Notes: generated from the sequence alone by a model not told the origin. A stretch of 64,000 bases of DNA from Liquorilactobacillus sucicola DSM 21376 = JCM 15457 (GCF_000612445.1 NZ_BALC01000004.1:230301-294300); one strand, 5' to 3'; counted from the first letter of the stretch, positions 39,565-50,005 are shown. Made by a program: numbers and translations.

Positions 39565-39703
39565 GCGGGATAATAAAAGAAACAATTTTTGCCGATGAAC
39601 AGTAAAGTTTGAATATTAAGTGTGAACTAAAGGCAGTTCATACTTAAATGAAGAAAAGATGGACTTACAAAAACGTTAATTTATACAATGTGAAATTTAA
39701 ATA

Positions 39704-39745
39704 GGGGGCTAGATCAAAAGTTAACTTTTGATCTAGCCCCTATGT
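39704..39745. terminator. Perfect 36-base palindromic terminator
   Basis: GGGGCTAGATCAAAAGTT (39705-39722) is followed directly by its exact reverse complement (39723-39740). It can stop both ackA and the minus-strand malolactic/transporter transcript. A minus-strand copy of the dispersed element (39743-39776) abuts it. The remaining bases to 39966 show no gene. Confidence 0.8.
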
Positions 39746-39966
39746 TTATTTTATATAAACGTGTTCCACAAGTCGGAATCCCCTGCCTGCCTCGAAATAC
39801 GCATATCAAAATGGTCTCTCTGTGCATAATTTCGCGTTAGCACTCAAATTTTGTCGACTTATGGCACGCTCGCTTATTAACCTCCATATGAGTAATGTAT
39901 TACGTTCGCAATTTTGCGTTAGTGTGCAGGTTATATAGATTTTAAATCTTTTATCCGCTGGTCTTT

Positions 39967-41394
39967 TTAGAAAATCCCTATGACTTTCATCCATAATGTT
40001 CCGATGCCCAACCAAACCACTAGATAAAATATTCCAAGAATAGCGTTTAAAGTCCACCAGTCTTTTTGAAGTACATACCCCGAGGAGAATAGGATTGGCG
40101 CAGGACCATCACTGTAATGTGTGGTTGAAGCAAAAAGATTACCAAAGAAACCAAGCATCAAAGCACCAAGCAGAGGAGGAACGCCGGCAGCTATAGCCAC
40201 TCCCAACAAAGCAGTGTACATTGCACTGACATGAGCCGTTGCACTAGCAAAAAGATAATGTGAATAAAAGTAGAATAGAATTAAGATCACTAGGACAATC
40301 GGCCAGCTAAGACCATGCAAACTGGTGGAAATTGTCTTACTCAACCATGGAATGAAACCTAGAACATTTAATTGGGTGGCCATCATCACAAGGATGGAAA
40401 ACCACGTCAAAGTATTCCATGCACCTTTTTCCTGCAAAATATCGGACCATGAAAGGACACCTGTTAATAGCAGCAATGAAAGAGCGATAAAAGCTGTTAA
40501 AGTCGCATCTATCTTAAATGTTCCGCCTAAAACCCAAAGAATTAATGCAACGACGAAGATGACTGCCATGAAACGTTCAGCTATGGACATATGGCCCATT
40601 TTATTTAATTGATCTTCCGCCCATTTTTTGGCGTTAGGGGTCGTTTTGACTTCAGGTGGATAAAGTTTGTAAATCAAAAATGGAACTAAAATCAAAGAGA
40701 TGATTCCTGGGACAAGTGCCGCTAAGAACCAACCCATCCATGAGATATTAACATGTGCAGCCTTAGCTAAGGACTGAGCTAACGGGTTGCCTGCCATCGC
40801 TGTCAAAAACATGGCAGAAGTTATTGTATTACCATGAAATTCGGCAAAGGTCAGAAATGAACCTATTTTTCTTTCGGTTTTATCTTCAGGATTAGAGCCA
40901 AACGATCGTGATAAAGAATCAATGATCGGATACATGATTCCGCCGGCTCTGGCCGTATTACTTGGAGTTGCAGGCGATAGTATTAAGTCAACCCCAATAA
41001 GAGAATAGGCAAGCCCAAGTGTCTTTTTACCGAACAGCCTGACAAAAACAAGGGCTATTCTCTTGCCGAGCCCAGTTTTGATAAAACCACGTGAGATAAA
41101 GAACGCCATGGCAATTAACCAAATGCTATCATTGCCGAAACCAGCAACTGCGGTATCGATTTTTACTTCTCCCGTGATGACAGTAACGGTGAATCCGAGA
41201 ATAGCAACTGCCCCGATTGGTAAGGGCTGTGTGATACATCCAATGATAGTAGCAACAAAAATGGCAAGCATATGCCATGCTATTATTGAGACTCCAATTG
41301 GTTTAAAAGGTGCTAAAAACCAAATGAGCAATCCGACTATAAGCGGCAAAAGAAATTTTTTATAATTTATTTTTTCGATGGTCAATTTTGTCAC
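39967..41394 (-). CDS. DASS-family dicarboxylate/anion transporter, probable malate uptake
   Basis: A 475-residue membrane transporter of the divalent anion:sodium symporter (CitT/YflS) family, with about a dozen helices. The two substrate-site signatures are seen: SPATPSNTARAGGI (SNT motif, first half) and FASTTHYSDGPAP (second half). It follows the malolactic enzyme stop by six bases on the same strand, so L-malate uptake is the likely job. Start is GTG at 41394, or TTG three codons later, which has better spacing from GAGAGTG. Most described malolactic operons use MleP of a different (AEC) family, so this pairing is noteworthy. Confidence 0.85.
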   Translation of the reverse strand: MTKLTIEKINYKKFLLPLIVGLLIWFLAPFKPIGVSIIAWHMLAIFVATIIGCITQPLPIGAVAILGFTVTVITGEVKIDTAVAGFGNDSIWLIAMAFFISRGFIKTGLGKRIALVFVRLFGKKTLGLAYSLIGVDLILSPATPSNTARAGGIMYPIIDSLSRSFGSNPEDKTERKIGSFLTFAEFHGNTITSAMFLTAMAGNPLAQSLAKAAHVNISWMGWFLAALVPGIISLILVPFLIYKLYPPEVKTTPNAKKWAEDQLNKMGHMSIAERFMAVIFVVALILWVLGGTFKIDATLTAFIALSLLLLTGVLSWSDILQEKGAWNTLTWFSILVMMATQLNVLGFIPWLSKTISTSLHGLSWPIVLVILILFYFYSHYLFASATAHVSAMYTALLGVAIAAGVPPLLGALMLGFFGNLFASTTHYSDGPAPILFSSGYVLQKDWWTLNAILGIFYLVVWLGIGTLWMKVIGIF

Positions 41395-41400
41395 ACTCTC

Positions 41401-43020
41401 TTAGTAATGTGGTGTCCACTTAGTGTTTTCAATCGCTACGTCAACATCAGCAATTTTTGAACGGGTCAGGTTCTGTTTAACGGCGCTGTTAGCAACTGCT
41501 TTTGCAACTGTTGTCGAAAAAACATTTAACTTGGAAACTGGAGGCAAGACAGCAGCACCAGGTTTGTCAGGATCAACAATTCCACCCAATGAATGAGCAG
41601 CAGCTGAAATCATTTCATCATTTAGCAACTTAGCCGTTGATGCAATCACGCCAAGCCCAAGACCTGGATAAACCAGAGCATTATTAGCTTGACCGATTTG
41701 GTATTTAGTGCCATTGAAATCAACATCTTCAACTGGAATCCCAGTAGCAACTAAAGCTTGACCATTTGACCACTTCAACAAATCTGCTGCTTTGGCTTCT
41801 GCAAGTTTAGTTGGGTTGGAGAGCGGGAAGATTATTGGTCGTTCAGTGTGCGCAGCCATTTCCTTCACTATGGTTTCCGTAAATGCACCTGGTTGTGTTG
41901 AAGTACCAACTAAGATTGTTGGATGGATAGTTTTAACAACCATTTCTAGATTAGTTAACTCAGCTGCGTTTTTAAATTCATCGCGTGTCCTTGCAAATGG
42001 CTTTTGTTCAGGTGTTAGAGTTGGATCATCATCGAATAATAAACCTTGCTTATCGACCATATAAAAGTGCTTTCGAGCTTCAGAAGGAGTCAAGCCTTGT
42101 TGTAAGAATTCATCATAAATACGTTTGGTAATGCCTGCTCCAGCCGTGCCTGCACCGAAACATAAGTAAGTTTGGTTAGTCATTTTTTGTTTGGAGATAT
42201 TCATTGCGCCTAAAATACCTGCTAACACAATGATGCCGGTACCTTGGATATCATCATTGAATGTGGTGATTTGATTTTTGTACTTGTTAAGCAGATTAGC
42301 TGCATTGTCGCGTCCAAAATCTTCGAAGTGAAGGTAAAGGTTGGGAAAAAGTTTCTCAGCTGTGTCGACAAAACGGTCAACAAAGTCGTAGTATTTAGCA
42401 CCTGTAACGCGTTTATGATGATTACCGAAATACAAAGGGTCTTTCAAAAGCTTTTCATTATTTGTTCCAGTGTCCAAAACAACAGGAAGAACTTGACTAG
42501 GATCAATGCCTGCGGCTACGGTATAAACCATTAACTTGCCGACCGCAATATCAACCCCGTTTGTTCCCCAGTCACCAATACCTAGAATCCCCTCGGCATC
42601 CGTAACAACAATAAGACGGATTTTACGACCGTTAGCTGCGTTGCGTAATGAGTTTTCGATGGCGTCTGGCTCATCAATTGACAAAAAAGTGGCATTTTGA
42701 GGATCAACAAAAAGTTCACTATAGTTTTCGATCGTATCAGCAATTGTTGGGTCATAGACGATAGGCATAAACTCAACGACATGTTGGCTGAACAGTTTAA
42801 AGAATAGTGTTCGATTTTCATTGAAGATCTCCATTAAGAAAAGTCTTTTTTCAAGATTCGATGTCTTCGTCTGAAACTGAGCATAGACACGTTTTACCTG
42901 TTCATCTAATGTTTGAACATACGGGGGAAGCAACCCCTCTAAGCCTAATTCTTTTCGTTCTTGGGCGGTAAAGGCCGTACCTTTATTTTTGAATGGATCA
43001 TTAATAATATTTATTCCCAA
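41401..43020 (-). CDS. mleS: Malolactic enzyme
   Basis: A 539-residue enzyme of the malic-enzyme superfamily. It begins [20 protein letters not shown], and has [64 protein letters not shown] and the NAD site [10 protein letters not shown]. By eye it follows Lactococcus MleS closely along its whole length, including the end LPPVSKL. It decarboxylates L-malate to L-lactate with NAD and Mn. A plain NAD malic enzyme is the alternative; the divergent mleR-type regulator favours malolactic. The start is TTG at 43020 after GGGAG on this strand. Confidence 0.88.
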   Translation of the reverse strand: MGINIINDPFKNKGTAFTAQERKELGLEGLLPPYVQTLDEQVKRVYAQFQTKTSNLEKRLFLMEIFNENRTLFFKLFSQHVVEFMPIVYDPTIADTIENYSELFVDPQNATFLSIDEPDAIENSLRNAANGRKIRLIVVTDAEGILGIGDWGTNGVDIAVGKLMVYTVAAGIDPSQVLPVVLDTGTNNEKLLKDPLYFGNHHKRVTGAKYYDFVDRFVDTAEKLFPNLYLHFEDFGRDNAANLLNKYKNQITTFNDDIQGTGIIVLAGILGAMNISKQKMTNQTYLCFGAGTAGAGITKRIYDEFLQQGLTPSEARKHFYMVDKQGLLFDDDPTLTPEQKPFARTRDEFKNAAELTNLEMVVKTIHPTILVGTSTQPGAFTETIVKEMAAHTERPIIFPLSNPTKLAEAKAADLLKWSNGQALVATGIPVEDVDFNGTKYQIGQANNALVYPGLGLGVIASTAKLLNDEMISAAAHSLGGIVDPDKPGAAVLPPVSKLNVFSTTVAKAVANSAVKQNLTRSKIADVDVAIENTKWTPHY

Positions 43021-43051
43021 TAGTATTACTCCCTTTTTTTGAGTTGCTTTT

Positions 43052-43081
43052 ATGATATATGAAGATTATTTTTATAGTCAA
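43052..43081 (-). promoter_or_regulatory. Promoter of mleS
   Basis: On the minus strand, TTGACT (43081-43076) and TATCAT (43057-43052) are separated by 18 bases, about 30 bases before the mleS ribosome site. Confidence 0.6.
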
Positions 43082-43089
43082 AATAGTGT

Positions 43090-43113
43090 ATTATAATAAG
43101 TATTTATTATAAT
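43090..43113. promoter_or_regulatory. Inverted repeat, candidate MleR operator
   Basis: ATTATAATAA (43090-43099), a four-base centre GTAT, and TTATTATAAT (43104-43113) form a perfect dyad. It lies directly upstream of the mleS -35 box and before mleR, the normal place for a LysR-type binding site that activates the divergent gene. The low sequence complexity lowers confidence. Confidence 0.6.
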
Positions 43114-43156
43114 AAAACTTAAAAAGCTGCTGTGTCAGCGTTATTGGGAGCTCTGG

Positions 43157-44053
43157 ATGAATACAAGAGATATAGAGTACTTTATAAAACTTACAGAATT
43201 GAAAAATTTTTCGAAAGTTGCACAGGAATTTAAAGTAAGTCAGCCAAGTGTAACATTTGCGTTGCAAAGACTAGAAAAAGAATTAGATACGAAATTGATT
43301 ATTAGACATCGCGCGCGTGGTCAATTGGTGATCACAGACAGTGGGCATCAACTTTTGCAGCATGCCAAACAAATGTTGAGACATTATCAGCTGATCAAGA
43401 TGGAAATAAATAATATCAAACAAAAGAAATTGTCTCTGGGCTTGCCGCCGATTATAGAGAATAACTACTTTCCAGCAGTTGCACGAATACTTAAGGAAAA
43501 AAATTTATTAAGTAAGATCAATACAATGGAATACGGATCGATGCGAACACTTGAGGCATTAAAAAATGGCGCGGTCGACTTAGCACTGCTCGGATCGATC
43601 GACTCATTAAGCGATGAAGAAATTATCACGGAGGAATTTGATCGGCAGACCTTTAGCATTTTTGTATCACGGGAGCATAAACTTGCAAGTAAAAAAAACA
43701 TTTACTTCGCAGAATTGAGAAAAGAAGATTTTGTGTTATTTAAAAATGGTTTTGTTCATAATCAAGCAATTAATGTCTTAGCACAGAGAAATCACTTTAG
43801 GCCGCATGTCATTTTTCGTTCAAATGGGACGCATAGCCTAATGAATTTGATTGCAGATGGTGTGGGTGTTGGTTTCTTGACATCGGTTATCAAACCAATG
43901 AGAACCGATATTGTCAAGCTCAACTTACTGGACAAGGACATGCCACAATTTGTAACAAGCATTGCATACAGACAAGCCTATTTTTTTAATGCTTTGCAAA
44001 AAGAGATTTTAGATAATATTAGAACTGCTTTGTTTGAAAAAGGCATCGGATAA
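43157..44053 (+). CDS. mleR: LysR-family regulator of the malolactic genes
   Basis: A 298-residue LysR-type regulator. The N-terminal winged helix-turn-helix reads RDIEYFIKLTELKNFSKVAQ and VSQPSVTFALQRLEKEL. The C-terminal part is the ligand-binding domain (LSLGLPPIIENNYFP, AVDLALLGS, LIADGVGVGFL). Transcribed away from mleS with 136 bases between the starts, the classical MleR layout. The ligand would be L-malate by homology. ATG 43157 follows GGGAG. Confidence 0.88.
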   Translation: MNTRDIEYFIKLTELKNFSKVAQEFKVSQPSVTFALQRLEKELDTKLIIRHRARGQLVITDSGHQLLQHAKQMLRHYQLIKMEINNIKQKKLSLGLPPIIENNYFPAVARILKEKNLLSKINTMEYGSMRTLEALKNGAVDLALLGSIDSLSDEEIITEEFDRQTFSIFVSREHKLASKKNIYFAELRKEDFVLFKNGFVHNQAINVLAQRNHFRPHVIFRSNGTHSLMNLIADGVGVGFLTSVIKPMRTDIVKLNLLDKDMPQFVTSIAYRQAYFFNALQKEILDNIRTALFEKGIG

Positions 44054-44206
44054 ATTCTAAAACAATCAAGGGTGGGATATATTCAAAAGACTAACATTTC
44101 GTATTGCTTACGCTGTTTGTGCGCGTTCAATACCAAAAATGAAAATGTGTTAATTAGGCGGTAAGCTACAAAAATTTTGCGAGCGAGCAGAAAATAATCT
44201 TTATTA

Positions 44207-44260
44207 AAACACGTTACCAAAAGGGAATGTAATTTTCCCTCCTTTTGGCAACGTGTTTTA
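44207..44260. terminator. Long hairpin terminator after mleR
   Basis: AAAACACGTTaCCAAAAGG pairs with CCTTTTGGcAACGTGTTTT with one mismatch, and A and T runs flank it. The remainder of the 44054-44373 gap shows no gene. A weak stretch at 44090-44200 resembles the dispersed intergenic element but is too diverged to call. Confidence 0.8.
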
Positions 44261-44373
44261 AATTCTAATCTTTTTAAGAGGCTAGTCTACGAATTGAAGT
44301 TGACTCTGCTGACACTCAGTGATATGGTTAACTGCATAAGTAACTAACTAAAAGAGTGGATGGAGGAAATACA

Positions 44374-45132
44374 TTGAATACACCTGTTGTCAAAGTTGTT
44401 AATCTAAAAAAGGTTTACGGTAAAAAAAATGAAAAAATGTATATGGCGCTTAAAAAAATTGATTTTGAAATGCAGCAAGGTGAATTTGTGGGGATAATGG
44501 GGGCTTCCGGTTCAGGAAAAACCACCTTATTGAATATGCTGTCAACTTTTGACAGTCCAACCTCAGGTTCAGTAAAAATAGCTGGAGATGAGGTCAGCTC
44601 ATTGAAGGGAGATCAGTTAGCTGATTTTAGAGCACAAAAAATTGGATTTATTTTTCAAGATTTCAATTTGATTGAAAGTTTGACGGCAGCCGAGAATATT
44701 GCTTTGCCTTTATCCTTGCAATCTGTTACAGCCAATGAAATAGACAAAAAAGTAGCAGAAGTAGCACAGATATTAGGAATTTCAGAGCTTTTGAAGAACT
44801 ATCCGTATGAATTGTCTGGGGGGCAGAAACAAAGGGTGGCATGTGCGCGAGCTTTGGTTCATGATCCCGCAATCTTATTCGGAGATGAACCAACTGGAGC
44901 TCTTGATTCTAAGTCCGCACGTGAATTGCTAAGTCTTTTAACTGAAATCAATGAAAAACATAGAACATCTATTCTGATGGTGACACATGATCCGTTTTCA
45001 GCGAGCTTCTGCAATAGGATCCTATTTATTAAAGATGGCTATATTAGTCGTCAATTGCTCAAGGATAAAAAGCAAACGCGTGGTGTTTTTTATCAAGAGA
45101 TTCTTGATATTTTAGGAACTTTTGAACAGTGA
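44374..45132 (+). CDS. BceA/YtrE-like ABC transporter ATPase
   Basis: A 252-residue ATPase of the MacB/LolD/BceA branch, which pairs with FtsX-like permeases in antibiotic-peptide resistance and cell-envelope sensing. Walker A is GASGSGKTT, signature LSGGQKQR, Walker B AILFGDEP, then TGALDS and switch His in VTHDPFSAS. The IGFIFQDFNLIESLT segment is typical of BceA. The start is TTG at 44374, seven bases after GGAGG; an ATG six codons earlier lies before that site. The permease follows after 13 bases. No two-component system is adjacent. Confidence 0.85.
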   Translation: MNTPVVKVVNLKKVYGKKNEKMYMALKKIDFEMQQGEFVGIMGASGSGKTTLLNMLSTFDSPTSGSVKIAGDEVSSLKGDQLADFRAQKIGFIFQDFNLIESLTAAENIALPLSLQSVTANEIDKKVAEVAQILGISELLKNYPYELSGGQKQRVACARALVHDPAILFGDEPTGALDSKSARELLSLLTEINEKHRTSILMVTHDPFSASFCNRILFIKDGYISRQLLKDKKQTRGVFYQEILDILGTFEQ

Positions 45133-45145
45133 TAGAAGGAGGAAC

Positions 45146-46964
45146 ATGATGTTACGAAAATTGGCAGTTGGCGGTTTAAAGAATAGATGGAAGGATTACT
45201 TGATTTTACTGTCAGGTCTCATTATTTCCAGTGCAATTTTTTATCTTTTTGAAACACTGGCAACAAACAGCCGGTTTTTACAGGCTAACGGAGAGGTTGT
45301 TAGTTTTACCGGTTATATTTTCAACTTTGGGTCAATTTTATTGATGCTGATCACGTTTGTTTATCTAAACTACGCAAATAATTTTTTACTGAATATGCGT
45401 AAGCATGATTATGGACTTTTTATGATGCTTGGAGCGAAAAAGAAAAAAATCGGTCAGCTTGTATGGGTGGAGACGATTCTAATTGGTATTTTGTCGACGA
45501 TCATTGGGATCGCATTAGGAATCTTAGCTAGTTCATTTGTTCCTAGACTTTTAACGAAGCTATTGGGAATAACCCCCAAGTATTATGAACCATTTTGGGG
45601 AAAAGCTATTTTATGGACTGCACTTTTATATTTAGGTTTGTTTCTGCTGGGAGCAATTCTTAATACAATTGTTATGGTACGCAAACCTGCATTGAAACTC
45701 CTTAAAAGTGAGCAGACGGTCAGCAAAAGTTTTATGCCATGGTATTTACAATTACTGCAGGCTTTAGTGGGAATTTTACTCTTAGTTGCTGGATATTGGG
45801 TGATATCTAACGCAAATGTTTTAAAGCAAAGCACAATTCCAGCATCATTAATAACCTTGACGCTGGGATCTTACTTTTTGTTTAATGCCAGCATAATCGT
45901 AATTATTGATTTTTTGAGGAAAAGCCGCTTAGCGAAAAAAAAGATTGAATACTTTTACGTTGGGGCAGCTAAAATATAGAATATTTGACTATACTAGGAT
46001 ATTAACTGTTGTTTCGATGCTTTTTGCCTTAGCTTTGGGAGCGATAACTACCGGAATTGGGTTTAGAAATTCAATTGAAAATGCAGCACACGCACAGTCG
46101 GCATATACAATGGGAATTCTAGAACCAAGCAATCAACAAAAAAGATTGATTGCAAAATTGAAAGTCGAGAAACAAGGTAAATACAAGCTAAAAGCCACTG
46201 AGAATGTTGTTTATCTCAATAAAAAGCAAGTGAAAGATGTTCCACTTCAAATGGTCAAATTCAACAACAGTTTGTATAATATTAAATATGTTAATCAAAG
46301 CATTCCTGCACTTGAGAAAAATAGCAATGAAATAATGTCGCTTTTACCAACATCCTATAGTAAACATCGTTTGAAAGTTGTCGGCCAGAATGCATTTGTG
46401 GGAATCAATACTAAGAATAAGGCTTTATTTCTGTTCAGAGTTAAGAACATAACGAATGATTACGCTCTACTGCAAAAGCTTGAGAATACTAAGAATAAAG
46501 ATGGTGTGACAGTTGCGGAACAGCTGGCGGCTAATACTTCTGTTAACGGGAGCTTCAGCAGCTTTAAACAATTGAAGACAATTTTTGGTGGTTTTGAATT
46601 TATAGGAATTTTCTTGGGAGTTGCTTTCTTAGCGATGCTGGCAAGCTGTCTGATGTTTAAAATTCTTTCAGGTGCCTTTGCAGATGTTAGACGCTATCAG
46701 CTGCTTGCAAAATTGGGTGTAAGAAAACGTGATCTGAAATGGGCCATTAAAAAAGAAATAGGGATTCTCTTTGTTTTGCCAGGAGCACTTGGAGTAGTCC
46801 ACGTAATGTTTGGACTGAAATTATTTAAAGCATTGTTGAATGATCCTTATTATGCTATTTGGATACCTTTTACAATTTTTGGATTGCTGTATTTCGGATA
46901 TTATGCAGGGATGGTTTTGATGTACGAGCGCATTGTGTTAAATAAGAAAAGGCAGAGTGACTAA
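45146..46964 (+). pseudogene. BceB-like FtsX-family permease, frameshifted
   Basis: One permease gene read in two frames. The first frame (45146-45979) has the N-terminal FtsX domain (MLRKLAVGGLKNRWKDYLIL, MRKHDYGLFMMLGAKKKKIG). Good family sequence stops at a run of eight A residues (45935-45942). Continuation INTFTLGQLKYRIFDYTR-like sequence is found one base further along and runs to 46964 with a large extracellular loop and the C-terminal FtsX domain. Seven instead of eight A would restore a product of about 605 residues. A -1 slip would not help; a +1 shift or transcriptional slippage would. Either a true mutation, a slippage-regulated gene, or a sequencing error. AGAAGGAGG precedes ATG 45146. 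Confidence 0.8.
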
Positions 46965-46997
46965 GTAATTTGCCCTAGGGATGATGAGGTGAAAAAG

Positions 46998-47360
46998 ATG
47001 CGTTTTAATTTTAATAGTTCGGAACCAATCTATTTGCAAGTAGCCCAGCAAATCCAAGAGGCTATTTTTACCAAAACATATGCAGAAGGCGAGCAAATAC
47101 CGTCAACAACGGAAATATCGCGCGACTTTCATATTAATCCAGCAACTGTTTTAAAGGGAATGAACTTGCTTGTTGCAGATGGGCTAATTGAGAAAAGGCG
47201 GGGAATTGGAATGTTCGTTGTAGAAGGAGCACAGAGTAAGATCGTCGAAAAGAGGAGAGAACTTTTTTACCAAGACGAAGTCGTTAAGCTTATCAGCGAG
47301 GCTAAAAAATTGCAGATTTCACAAGAAAAATTGGTTGATTTAATAAAAAGGGGGTTCTGA
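46998..47360 (+). CDS. GntR-family regulator, YtrA type
   Basis: A 120-residue repressor with an N-terminal winged helix (PIYLQVAQQIQEAIFTKTYA, GEQIPSTTEISRDFHINPAT, LIEKRRGIGMFV) and only a short helical tail instead of a ligand domain, which defines the YtrA subgroup. Members control ABC transporter operons that include them, often responding to cell-wall antibiotics. ATG 46998 follows GATGAGGTGA. The ATPase gene begins two bases after its stop, so autoregulation of the following pair is likely. Confidence 0.85.
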   Translation: MRFNFNSSEPIYLQVAQQIQEAIFTKTYAEGEQIPSTTEISRDFHINPATVLKGMNLLVADGLIEKRRGIGMFVVEGAQSKIVEKRRELFYQDEVVKLISEAKKLQISQEKLVDLIKRGF

Positions 47361-47362
47361 AT

Positions 47363-48231
47363 GTGAATGGAATAGTTGTTAAGGAGATCAAGAAAAAATT
47401 CAATAAAAAAGAAGTGCTAAAGAATATAAATCTGCAGATCAAACCAGGCAAAATATATGGTCTGTTAGGACGAAATGGTGCAGGAAAAAGCACATTGCTA
47501 AGTATTATTGCTAACCGAATTTTCCCAAATGAAGGGGATGTAATGTTGGATGGCAGTACAGTTTTTGAAAATGATGAAGCACTCGGGCAGCTGTACTTAA
47601 TGAGCGAACGTAATCTTTATTCTAAAGGCAGTAAGCTGAAGCAATTGTTCGTTACTACAGAATTGCTGTATGGGGCTTTGATTATAATTACGCCCAAAAA
47701 TTGGCCAACATATTTGAATTGGATTTAAATCAGAAGTTTGGTAAGTTATCGACGGGCTATCGCACAATTTTCAAACTAATCGTTTCACTTTGTGTACCAG
47801 TAAAATATGTGTTCTTGGACGAACCGGTTTTGGGACTGGATGCGAACCATCGTGAACTATTTTATCGCGAATTAGTGGACAATTACGTTAAAACGGGGAA
47901 AACATTTGTAATTTCGACACATTTAATCGAAGAAATCGCAAATAGTCTAGAACATGTTTTTGTGATAAGAGATGGGCAGATCATCGTGGATGGAGACGTT
48001 GAAGATGTGCTTGAGAATGCGTATTTGATTTCTGGTCCCGTGAAGGAAGTTGAGCAATATACATCTGGGTTGAATGTTATCGGGCAGGAAACTTTAGGCA
48101 ATATTCAAGGAAATTATGTTTTCGGTGAGTTAGACAGTGAACGAATCCTACCTGATACAGTTACCGTCGAAAAGATGGATCTGCAGAAGCTATTTATCAA
48201 TTTAACGAACGTAAGGGGGCAAAAAAAGTGA
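47363..48231 (+). pseudogene. YtrB-like ABC transporter ATPase, frameshifted
   Basis: Residues from both frames combine to one ATPase of about 289 residues. The first frame gives GLLGRNGAGKSTLLSIIANR (Walker A). Sequence similarity leaves this frame at TATGGGGCTTTG; the other frame then reads FDYNYAQKLANIFELDLNQK, the signature-like KLSTGYRTIFKLIVSL and Walker B YVFLDEPVLGLD. One extra G in the GGGG tract (47672-47675) would restore the frame. The signature is STG instead of SGG, as in some YtrB relatives. The start is GTG 47363 after AAAAGGGGG. As written, the product lacks Walker B and would be dead. Confidence 0.8.
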
Positions 48232-49018
48232 TAACAGCAAAAGAAGAAAGTGTTGTTTACTTTTTATTCAAACGTGTTTTTCGCCAACTACTTTATGTAT
48301 TGTTGTGGTTGCTGCTTGGTGGAATTGTTTTTCCAATGATACTATCCTTTATGACAGGTGCCAACTATAGTTTAGTTGAAGCAATTAAAAATATAACGCT
48401 GGGCCCGATGCTTTATATTATCGTTGGCTGCCTTGCACTGTTGAGCTACAGTGATTTTAAAATACTGATTCAAAATGGAGTTTCACGGCATACATATTGG
48501 AAAGCAAGGTAATTGCCTTTCTAGGGATCAGTACGTTAGGCCAAGTAATAGGTATTTTGTATGCTTTTTTGCTTAAACTGACATTGAATGGCGTTAGTTG
48601 GGAAAAATTTTCACTGTTTATGCTGATATATGGGGGTTTCTTCAAAAATACAACAGTTGCTTATCTAGTGAGCTTCCTTTTTGCAATATTATCGTCTTTT
48701 GTGTTCTCACTCACCTGTATTTTGATTGGAAGTGTTTTTAGCCTTTTCACAAAAAAACAGCGACGCCTGATATTTTTAGCGCTGATAACGTTGTTCATCG
48801 TCGGGATAGTAACAATAGCGGATTCTTATGACAGATATGGATTTAAGGTGTCGTTTAGAATTATCAACATGCTGAATTTCTTGGCGGGATATGATCAAAA
48901 TAGTGCTGGCAAAACTTTGAATCCAACAATGCCGTTTATTGATTTAATTGTAGCGGGAGTTCTAAGCAGCATATGCAGTTTATGGGTCATGAAACACTTT
49001 AAAATCAGAAACGAGTAA
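48228..49018 (+). pseudogene. Ytr-type ABC permease, frameshifted
   Basis: A membrane protein of about 263 residues split between two frames. The first (48228-48512) holds two hydrophobic helices and ends GVSRHTYWKAR. The second resumes VIAFLGISTLGQVIGILYAF from 48506 on and supplies four more helices, ending KHFKIRNE. One missing base at AAGGTAA (48508-48512) explains the break. It is the membrane partner of the ATPase before it, overlapping it by four bases. GTG 48228 is preceded by AAGGGGGC. Confidence 0.75.
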
Positions 49019-49107
49019 TTATTTTATAAACTTCAACTCAATTTGTTTGTCCTCGCGCTATAGTAGTTTATACTTGAGAGAAAGATAACAAGTTGAGGAG
49101 TGAAGTA

Positions 49108-49982
49108 ATGAGTAAAGATGTGGAGCAATTAAGCAGGCGCACGCGTAATCGCTATCTAACTAAGACTCCAGGACATGCGATTAGCCGGTTGCTAGTTGTT
49201 TTAATTGGGATAACACTTTTTTTGGCAGTTGGCGCACATATTCTGCAAAGAACAGTCCTAAACGCGCATTTCGTAGCTGCAGAAGTAATTAAATCAGATT
49301 ATGTTAATGAAGCCACAACAAATGTGAATAATGTTGTGGCTGATTTGGCGTCTTCAAATGGTGTCCCCGCTTCTTTGGCTAGTGGATTGGTCACCTCAAA
49401 GCAGGTGAAAGAGGATTTAACAGAAGTTGTGGAGAATGTTTATAAAGGAAAGACAAATGCAATCGACAGCCAGAAAATAAAGCAGCAAATCAGTCAAAAT
49501 ATTTCGTTAAAAGCGCAGAGTGCTGGAGTGTCAACTAACAACGAGGAATTTGCAGCTGTGCAGTCATCACTGCTAGGCAGTGTGGATAACTACCTTAATC
49601 AAACCATTCAGGACAGGTATTTAGACAGAGTAACAGAAATGGTGAAAAATATTGATGAAGGTACAAAAATAGTGTTTTGGGTCAGTACCATTGCAACGGT
49701 TGTGCTAGCAGTGCTGCTTCTGCTACATGAGCGCGCGTTTCTACGCTGGCTTCATTATCTAGGATTGGCGGCTCTTTGGAGTGGACTATTAATGGCGGTG
49801 CTGGCGTTTGCCGCTAACAACAGTGGCTTTTTTGCGCAAAAGCTGAACGAGCTGCTCAGGCAAGCGGGTTGGCGGAAAACTTGCTTGAACTGGTGGCTGT
49901 CAACTTTCAAAGTGCCGGGCTTTTGCTTGCATTATGCGGTTTATTTGGAATAGTTGTAGGCTTTTTTAGAAAGAAAGCCTAA
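49108..49982 (+). pseudogene. Two-pass membrane protein, frameshifted near its C-terminus
   Basis: An unrecognised protein of about 291 residues. It has a basic N-terminus, a transmembrane helix at about residues 29-47, a long external helical region rich in Asn, Ser and Gln with coiled-coil character, and two C-terminal helices. The first frame ends at 49953 in implausible Trp/Cys-rich sequence. The second frame, from about 49862, reads ASGLAENLLELVAVNFQSAG and LLLALCGLFGIVVGFFRKKA to a TAA at 49980-49982, an excellent membrane anchor. A single missing base near GCTGCTCAGG (49850-49861) accounts for it. TTGAGGAG precedes ATG 49108. Confidence 0.7.
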
Positions 49983-50005
49983 AGTTTATTTGGAAGAGAG
50001 AGCTT

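Noticed and set aside
45935..45942. DnaX-like programmed -1 frameshift on the A8 run
   Set aside because: A -1 slip leads to the wrong frame; the downstream permease frame needs +1 (or -2). Mutation, sequencing error or transcriptional slippage fit better.
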